Below, one piece after another: positions 59,659 through 64,000 of a stretch of 64,000 nt of DNA. The position numbers and the translations under genes were made by a program. The DNA lies in the NCBI GenBank assembly GCA_963732095.1, contig CAVSZA010000004.1:39644-103643 (forward strand). The letters are read 5' to 3'. Positions within the stretch are counted from its first letter, which is position 1. Each line of letters starts with the position of its first letter. The notes under the pieces are model-generated. The model saw nothing but the letters and a program-made list of their open reading frames with translations. It made no database searches and was not told the DNA's origin. This stretch comes from AP-15 sp963732095 (GTDB lineage: Bacteria > Pseudomonadota > Alphaproteobacteria > ATCC43930 > CGMCC-115725).

Positions 59659-59943
59659 TATGAGCCTCCATCCGGATATGCAGTGGTTGGGCCCGCTCAG
59701 GGTAGGCGGCGCGCCCGCTCTGCTGCAAGACGCAGCGGCGATGCCAACAGACCTCATCGATAGCCACCCGACCCTCGGTTAGGCAATAATGAATTAGCAT
59801 TATCTGATATAAATTGACAAAAATGACCTGTTCTGTGCCTATCGTCTGCGAACATCTCGAGATCGTATGCGCGGCGCCGAAATCGGCATTGGTGGCAATA
59901 TCGCGTCACCCGATGCGCGTGCTTTCGCGAAACAGCGGAGAAC

Positions 59944-59980
59944 AGCAAAAGAACAGCGGGAACTTCGCTGTTCTTTTGCT
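59944..59980. repeat. Perfect 15-bp stem-loop
   Basis: AGCAAAAGAACAGCG-ggaactt-CGCTGTTCTTTTGCT. Both arms are exact inverses. It is not followed by a T run, so it is not a standard terminator. The preceding bases repeat the word AACAGC several times. Confidence 0.75.
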
Positions 59981-60280
59981 CACTGAACCCGCCGGTGGCC
60001 GAGGATTTCCGCCAAAAAAAGGATGTCGGCGGCTGATAATTTCGAAATTATGTAGCAAACTCAGGTTGGCAGGCGACGAAGATCGCTTCCGGTGCCCGCC
60101 CTCGTGTTCCTCGCCACTCGGTGAAAGCCGAAATTAGCCTCCGCTCAGGGGATGCTCTTCCGTTGAACTCGCTTACAACAAAGCTGCCGCCCTCTCTTAA
60201 AGGGAGCTAGGCGGCACGTTGGAAGCGAGCGGGGCGCCGGTCGGCCCCGCCGGCTTCTGCCAGCTTCGTTAGAGCAAAAG

Positions 60281-60454
60281 ATGACAATCAGGGACTATAT
60301 CTTAAAACGCCTTAACCAAGGAGAGACGAACCTAGAAGAGTTGACACGACAAACTCGAATCCAATTTCGTTATTGTCGTGTCGGCTTCAGCTATGTCAGA
60401 GCCATCCGAAATGAATGGGAAAGAGAAAGTGAAAGGGCTTCCCGCCCCTCATAA
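60281..60454 (+). CDS. Possible small hypothetical protein (57 aa)
   Basis: The frame starts at ATG 60281 and encodes MTIRDYILKRLNQGETNLEE, then LTRQTRIQFRYCRVGFSYVR and a basic, acidic-mixed tail. It is AT-rich compared with the genome and has no obvious ribosome-binding site, but the sequence is not low-complexity and no overlapping frame is better. No family recognised. It could be a small regulatory protein of an imported element or a chance frame. Confidence 0.3.
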   Translation: MTIRDYILKRLNQGETNLEELTRQTRIQFRYCRVGFSYVRAIRNEWERESERASRPS

Positions 60455-60545
60455 TCCGGCTCAGTCGGCCAATTTCCATTAGGTGTGGTCGCTACATAAT
60501 TCCCGATAATTTGCCGGAAAACAGCAAAGCAGCGGATGTGGAGCG

Positions 60546-60913
60546 CTATCCGCGCATGAAGGCTGCGATCTTGTCGGATGCCCAGGCGATCGCCTGGTCG
60601 ATGCTTTCGCCCTGCTGCGTGCAACGGGCGATCATCTCGGTCATCGTCGCCTGCGGTTGCACGGCACCGATTGACGGCACGCCGGCGCTCGCGCACCAGG
60701 CCAGAAATTCATCGGCGGCGCGGACATAGGCCCGGCGCGTGGGCGGGTTGCAGATGTGGCCGCGAAGAATTCGAGGAAGCGCATGCCGGCCCGCTTGCCA
60801 GCAGCAGCAACGAGCGCCGGAATAGCAGACTCGCTGACCGGCGTCGCGGCCGAGCCTTCGACGGACGCGCCGCTGACCGATGCGCCGTGGAGCCTCGAGC
60901 CCGGCGCCGCCAT
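60546..60913 (-). pseudogene. Tyrosine recombinase (phage integrase) N-terminal remnant
   Basis: On the minus strand, with one frameshift near 60770, the pieces give IPALVAAAGKRAGMRFLEFF and NPPTRRAYVRAADEFLAWCA, then SAGVPSIGAVQPQ. This is the core-binding N-terminal domain of a phage-type integrase. The catalytic domain is absent. The last roughly 35 codons in the same frame (ATMTEMIARCTQQGESIDQAIAWA) instead resemble the C-terminus of a periplasmic binding protein, so two fragments are joined here. Confidence 0.6.
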
Positions 60914-62035
60914 CGGGCCCTATGAACGACCGTCGCGGTTCGAGAAAAGCGTCGTACGCACTGTGGCCAATCCTAATAGGCTGCCGGGAGCCCAGGGGGC
61001 GCGTACGCCGCACCACTTGCTGAACGGCTCGATCACCCCGAACGGGCTGCATTTCGTCGTGTCCTGGGGCGGCGCTCGGACATCGATCCGGGCCAGCATC
61101 GGCTTGTGATCCATGGCCTCGTCAAGCGGCCACTGGTTTTTACCCTAGACGCGCTCGCTAGGTATCCGATGACGACCCGGGTAACCTTTCTCGAATGCGG
61201 CGGCAACAGCGCGCCGCTGTTCTCGCCTCAGCCGCTGCAAGCAGACTTGCAGGCGCTGCACGGGTTGGCCTCCTGCGCCGAATGGACCGGCGTGAAGCTC
61301 TCCACCCTGCTCGACGAGGCCGGCATCGACGCGACGGCGAAGTGGTTCATCGCCGAAGGCGCCGACGCACCTTACCTGGCGCGCAGCGTCCCGCTCAAGA
61401 AGGGCCTGGATGACGCGATGATCGCGCTCTACCAGAACGGCGAGCGGCTGATGCCGGCTAACGGCTACCCGATGCGCCTGCTGTTGCCGGGCTACGAAGG
61501 CAACATGAACGTCAAATACCTGAGGCGCATCAAGCTCGTAGAGGAACCCGCCATGGGCTATTGGGAAGCCAAGATCTATGCGCCGATCCTGCCGAACGGC
61601 AAGGCGTACCAATTCTATTTGCTGCAGGAGGTCAAGTCGTTCATCACCCAGCCGTCGCCGGGGGTAAATTTGCAAGGGCCGGGGCTCTACGAGATCTCCG
61701 GCATCGCCTATTCCGGCGCCGGCCGGATCACGAAGGTCATGGTTTCGGCCGACGGCGGCAAAAGCTGGGCCGAGGCCGGTTTGTCGGAGCCGGTGCTCAG
61801 CAAGGCCTTCACCCGCTTCCGCATGCCCTGGCATTGGGACGGCGGGCCCGCGACCCTGCAAAGCCGCGCCTGGGACGATGCCGGCAACGTGCAGCCGACC
61901 CGAGCCGAATTCGTCGCGCAGCGCGGCGAGCTGAAGGCGGTTCCGCCGGTCGGGGCGGTGCTGAACCAGCACTTTAACGCCGTCACCAGCTGGGGCGTCG
62001 ACGGCACAGGGGAGGTCAAGCATGTTTACGCCTAG
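60888..62035 (+). pseudogene. soxC: SoxC/SorA-type sulfite dehydrogenase molybdenum subunit, 5' truncated and frameshifted
   Basis: The sequence resembles the sulfur-oxidation molybdoprotein that oxidises sulfite or Sox-bound sulfane sulfur in the periplasm. The first recognisable part (EPGAAIGPYERPSRFEKSVV, HHLLNGSITPNGLHFVVSWG) is in one frame. Near 61075 an indel shifts to GLVKRPLVFTLDALARYPM, FLECGGNSAPLFSPQPL with the Mo-ligand Cys, LPGYEGNMNVKYLRRIKLVE, and the C-terminal dimer domain (VMVSADGGKSWAEAGLSEP). The true start is not visible; the integrase remnant adjoins it. A SoxD-like cytochrome c gene overlaps its stop. Confidence 0.8.
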
Positions 62036-62591
62036 CAGGATCTCCCCGACCCTTGGGGTGACGGCCCTTGGGCTGGCACTCTGCTGGGCCGCGAGCGCGG
62101 CGTCCGCGGACGGCCCCGGCCTCGGCAAGCCGGTAACCGAAGCGGACATCGCCGCCTGGGACATCAGCATCGAGCCCAGCGGCAAGGGGTTGCCGCCGGG
62201 CGCCGGGACGCCCGCCCAGGGCGCCCATATCTACGTGGAGAAATGCGCCGCGTGCCATGGTCCCGAAGGCAAGGCTGGGGTCACGGGGATGACGGCGGCG
62301 CCATTGCCGCCGTTGGTCGGCGGCGACCCGATCACCGACATCTCGGCGGCGACGAAGCGGATCGCCAATTTCTGGCCGTACTCCACGACGGTGTTCGACT
62401 ACATCCGGCGCTCGATGCCGTGGCAGCAGCCCCGAACCTTGACCAACGACGAGGCCTATGCGTTGACCGCCTATATCCTCGCGCTGAACAAGCTCATCGG
62501 CGACAACGACACGATGAACGCCGAGACTTTGCCCAAGGTGCGCATGCCGAACCGGGACGGCTTCATCATCCGCTTCCCAGAGGCGCTGTAA
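62022..62591 (+). CDS. soxD: SoxD-like periplasmic c-type cytochrome
   Basis: This 189-aa protein has a signal peptide (TLGVTALGLALCWAASAASA) and one heme-binding CAACH near residue 75 (VEKCAACHGPEGKAGVTG). It has an upstream region typical of SoxD (PVTEADIAAWDISIEPSGKG) and a likely distal Met in KVRMPNRDGF. It would accept electrons from the SoxC molybdoprotein encoded just upstream. The ATG at 62022 overlaps the soxC stop by 14 bases, so the two are one operon. This is a single-heme, short form; some SoxD proteins are longer. Confidence 0.85.
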   Translation: MFTPSRISPTLGVTALGLALCWAASAASADGPGLGKPVTEADIAAWDISIEPSGKGLPPGAGTPAQGAHIYVEKCAACHGPEGKAGVTGMTAAPLPPLVGGDPITDISAATKRIANFWPYSTTVFDYIRRSMPWQQPRTLTNDEAYALTAYILALNKLIGDNDTMNAETLPKVRMPNRDGFIIRFPEAL

Positions 62592-62634
62592 GAAGGCTGG
62601 GGCCCGCGACCTCGCCGGATTCTCGAGGTTCGGG

Positions 62635-63765
62635 CTACTGGGCCGCTGCAAGGTCGCCTTCCCTTTGCTTCGCGGCCTCAATCTCCGCCGCTTTTTTCTC
62701 GACCAGTTCGACGAGGTGGTCGACGATGTCGGCGTCTTTGAGGCGGTGGTCGGTGAGGCCGCTGATATAGACCTGGTGGGTGCCGTTGCCGCCGCCGGTG
62801 AAGCCGATATCGGTCTCGCGCGCCTCGCCCGGGCCGTTGACCACACAGCCGATCACCGACACCGTTAGGGGCGTCGTGATGTGCGCGAGGCGCTCCTCGA
62901 GCCGCTCGACCGTCTTGATGACCTCGAATTGCTGGCGCGCGCAGGAGGGGCACGAGATCACTGTGACGCCCCGGCGCCGCAGCCCCAGCGACTTCAGCAT
63001 CTCGAACCCGACCTTGACCTCCTCGACCGGGTCGGCCGACAAGGACACGCGGATCGTATCGCCGATCCCCGACCACAGCAGCATGCCGAGCCCGATCGAG
63101 GATTTAACCGTGCCGCTGCGCAAGGCTCCGGCCTCGGTGATGCCGAGATGGAGCGGGTAGTCGCAGGCTTCGGCCAGCTGCTGATAGGCGGCGACCGCGA
63201 GAAACACGTCCGACGCCTTGCACGAGATCTTGAACTCGAAGAAGTCGTTGTCCTCGAGGATCCGGGCGTGGTTGAGCGCGCTCTCGACCATCGCCTCGGG
63301 GCAAGGTTCGCCATAGCGCTCCAACAGGTCGCGCTCCAATGAGCCGGCATTGACCCCTATCCGCATCGAGCAGCCGTAGTCCCTAGCTGCCTTGATGACC
63401 TCGCGCACCCGTGCCGACGAACCGATATTGCCGGGGTTGATCCGCAGACAGGCGGCGCCGCTCTCCGCCGCCTCGATCGCGCGCTTATAATGAAAATGAA
63501 TGTCGGCGACGATCGGCACCGTCACCTGCTTTACGATGTGTTTGAGCGCGAGAGACGATTCCTGGTCGGGGCAGGAAATGCGGACGATGTCGGCGCCCGC
63601 CTCTTCGAGCGCCCGAACCTGCGCGACCGTCGCCGCGACATCGCTCGTGACCGTGTTGGTCATCGACTGCACGGTGATCGGCGCATCGCCGCCGACCGGG
63701 ACCTTGCCGACGTAGATCTTGCGGCACTGACGGCGGTGGATGTCGCGGTAAGGCCGGAGGCTCAT
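62635..63765 (-). CDS. ispG: 4-hydroxy-3-methylbut-2-enyl-diphosphate synthase (flavodoxin/ferredoxin)
   Basis: This 376-aa enzyme of the MEP isoprenoid pathway reduces MEcPP to HMBPP with a 4Fe-4S cluster. Visible are PVGGDAPITVQSMTNTVTSD near residue 20, RISCPDQESSLALKHI near residue 60, and LRINPGNIGSSARVREVIKA near 100. Cluster ligands are in VISCPSCARQQFEVIKTVER near 265 and VIGCVVNGPGEARETDIGF near 300. The length matches the short alphaproteobacterial type. The start at 63765 (MSLRPYRDI) is conserved; the longer frame adds unrelated residues. It is likely cotranscribed with the RodZ-like gene whose end is at the window edge. Confidence 0.95.
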   Translation of the reverse strand: MSLRPYRDIHRRQCRKIYVGKVPVGGDAPITVQSMTNTVTSDVAATVAQVRALEEAGADIVRISCPDQESSLALKHIVKQVTVPIVADIHFHYKRAIEAAESGAACLRINPGNIGSSARVREVIKAARDYGCSMRIGVNAGSLERDLLERYGEPCPEAMVESALNHARILEDNDFFEFKISCKASDVFLAVAAYQQLAEACDYPLHLGITEAGALRSGTVKSSIGLGMLLWSGIGDTIRVSLSADPVEEVKVGFEMLKSLGLRRRGVTVISCPSCARQQFEVIKTVERLEERLAHITTPLTVSVIGCVVNGPGEARETDIGFTGGGNGTHQVYISGLTDHRLKDADIVDHLVELVEKKAAEIEAAKQREGDLAAAQ

Positions 63766-63853
63766 GGGGTCAATTCTCGCGTGGTTGGCACAGCGTAAAC
63801 GCCATATAGACGTTTTCGGCAGCACACAAAAGGGCGGCCGAGAAATCCAGAGA

Positions 63854-63924
63854 GGCCGAGAGATCCAGGGGGGTCGAGAGATCCAGGGGGGTCGAGAGAT
63901 CCAGGGGGTCGAGAGATCTTGGGC
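63854..63924. repeat. 18-bp tandem repeat downstream of the rodZ-like gene
   Basis: The unit GGTCGAGAGATCCAGGGG occurs at 63854-63871 (one base variant), 63872-63889 and 63890-63907, followed by a partial fourth unit to about 63924. It lies between the stop of the partial gene (63928) and ispG, on the transcript joining them. Confidence 0.85.
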
Positions 63925-63927
63925 CGC

Positions 63928-64000
63928 TCAGTTGCGAACCGCACTGCCGGTGAGCAAGGCGTGCCCATCGAGCGCGACATTGCGCCGGACCATTCCTCTG
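63928..64000 (-). CDS. RodZ-like helix-turn-helix membrane protein, C-terminal end (partial)
   Basis: The minus-strand frame entering from the right edge reads GMVRRNVALDGHALLTGSAV then RN and a stop at 63928. This resembles the last residues of the DUF4115 domain of RodZ-like proteins (GxVRRNVxLDxxxLLxG). RodZ-like genes commonly precede ispG in alphaproteobacteria. Only the last 23 codons are in the window, so the identity is tentative. Confidence 0.5.
   Translation of the reverse strand, partial: RGMVRRNVALDGHALLTGSAVRN

Larger units (their letters stand above)
59659..60545. other. AT-richer intergenic region with hairpin and a possible small gene
   Basis: The left end should contain the promoter of the VOC operon (AT-rich around 59790-59820). 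A perfect 15-bp stem-loop is at 59944-59980. A 57-codon frame at 60281-60454 may be a gene. The base composition from 60280 to 60540 is well below the genome norm, which, with the integrase remnant that follows, suggests imported DNA. Confidence 0.5.

Noticed and set aside
59659..60545. A tRNA gene as integration site near the integrase remnant
   Set aside because: No sequence with tRNA-like arms and the TTCRA loop could be found in the region on either strand.
63854..63924. Short direct repeats as a CRISPR array
   Set aside because: The 18-bp units abut without spacers and there are no cas genes; it is a simple tandem repeat.

Overview
The window is high-GC chromosomal DNA from an alphaproteobacterium. 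The strongest evidence is the order rpsT-dnaA-dnaN-recF-gyrB, a yajC-secD-secF-Mth938 run, a zinc-less type of ribosomal protein L31, a RodZ-like tail next to ispG, an NDUFAF6-type protein, and the style of the dispersed palindromic repeats. Many CaiB/BaiF CoA-transferases, an M81 (MlrC) peptidase and class III cyclases with TPR tails suggest a metabolically versatile soil or environmental lineage (Rhodospirillales/Hyphomicrobiales type). I cannot place it at genus level.

Layout. 0-5.5 kb: 2-oxoacid:ferredoxin oxidoreductase korAB, a small secreted protein, an ABM monooxygenase and a two-part CoA-transferase. 5.5-7.4 kb: an AT-richer island with a broken IS1595-type transposase. 7.4-14.6 kb: catabolic oxidoreductases (LLM flavoprotein, GMC), a MaoC hydratase with a phosphoesterase, an enoyl-CoA hydratase, a CoA-transferase and an amidohydrolase. 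14.6-18.4 kb: two VapBC-type toxin-antitoxin pairs embedded in a decayed tandem of class III adenylate cyclase genes. 18.4-24.2 kb: an acyl-CoA degradation operon (two acyl-CoA dehydrogenases, ADP-forming acyl-CoA ligase, enoyl-CoA hydratase). 24.2-31.6 kb: a divergent NDUFAF6-like gene and sodB, small envelope proteins, then Mth938 (NDUFAF3 family), secF, secD, yajC and a DUF815 ATPase. 31.6-33 kb: a MerR remnant and small genes. 33-40.3 kb: gyrB, recF, dnaN, dnaA, rpsT. 41.1-45.2 kb: a small surface-polysaccharide locus (outer-membrane export lipoprotein, HldD epimerase, glycosyltransferase). 45.2-51 kb: an HpaI-type aldolase, a second frameshifted cyclase with a third VapBC pair, and an mlrC gene plus a fragment of an mlrC paralogue. 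51-55.7 kb: CorA, a stress cluster (PRC-barrel, 26-aa membrane peptide, CsbD, Hsp20 with a ROSE-like RNA thermometer), L31, a membrane protein and AlkB. 55.7-59.7 kb: thioesterase, alcohol dehydrogenase, acyl-CoA ligase and VOC protein in one minus-strand operon. 59.7-64 kb: integrase remnant, a SoxCD-like sulfite dehydrogenase pair, ispG, and the end of a RodZ-like gene.

Two themes stand out. First, the right part (about 41.7-61.1 kb) contains at least ten frameshifts in otherwise well-conserved genes, whereas the left 40 kb has essentially none outside the IS element and the decayed cyclase. This is either local decay or local sequence error. Second, class III cyclase-TPR genes lie next to VapBC modules at two separate places, once inside a 28-bp direct repeat made of the cyclase start and once beside a second partial mlrC. 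Other notable observations are a ROSE-type thermometer, two homologues of mitochondrial complex I assembly factors close together, and intergenic palindromic repeats that have become the translated tails of YajC and of an acyl-CoA ligase.
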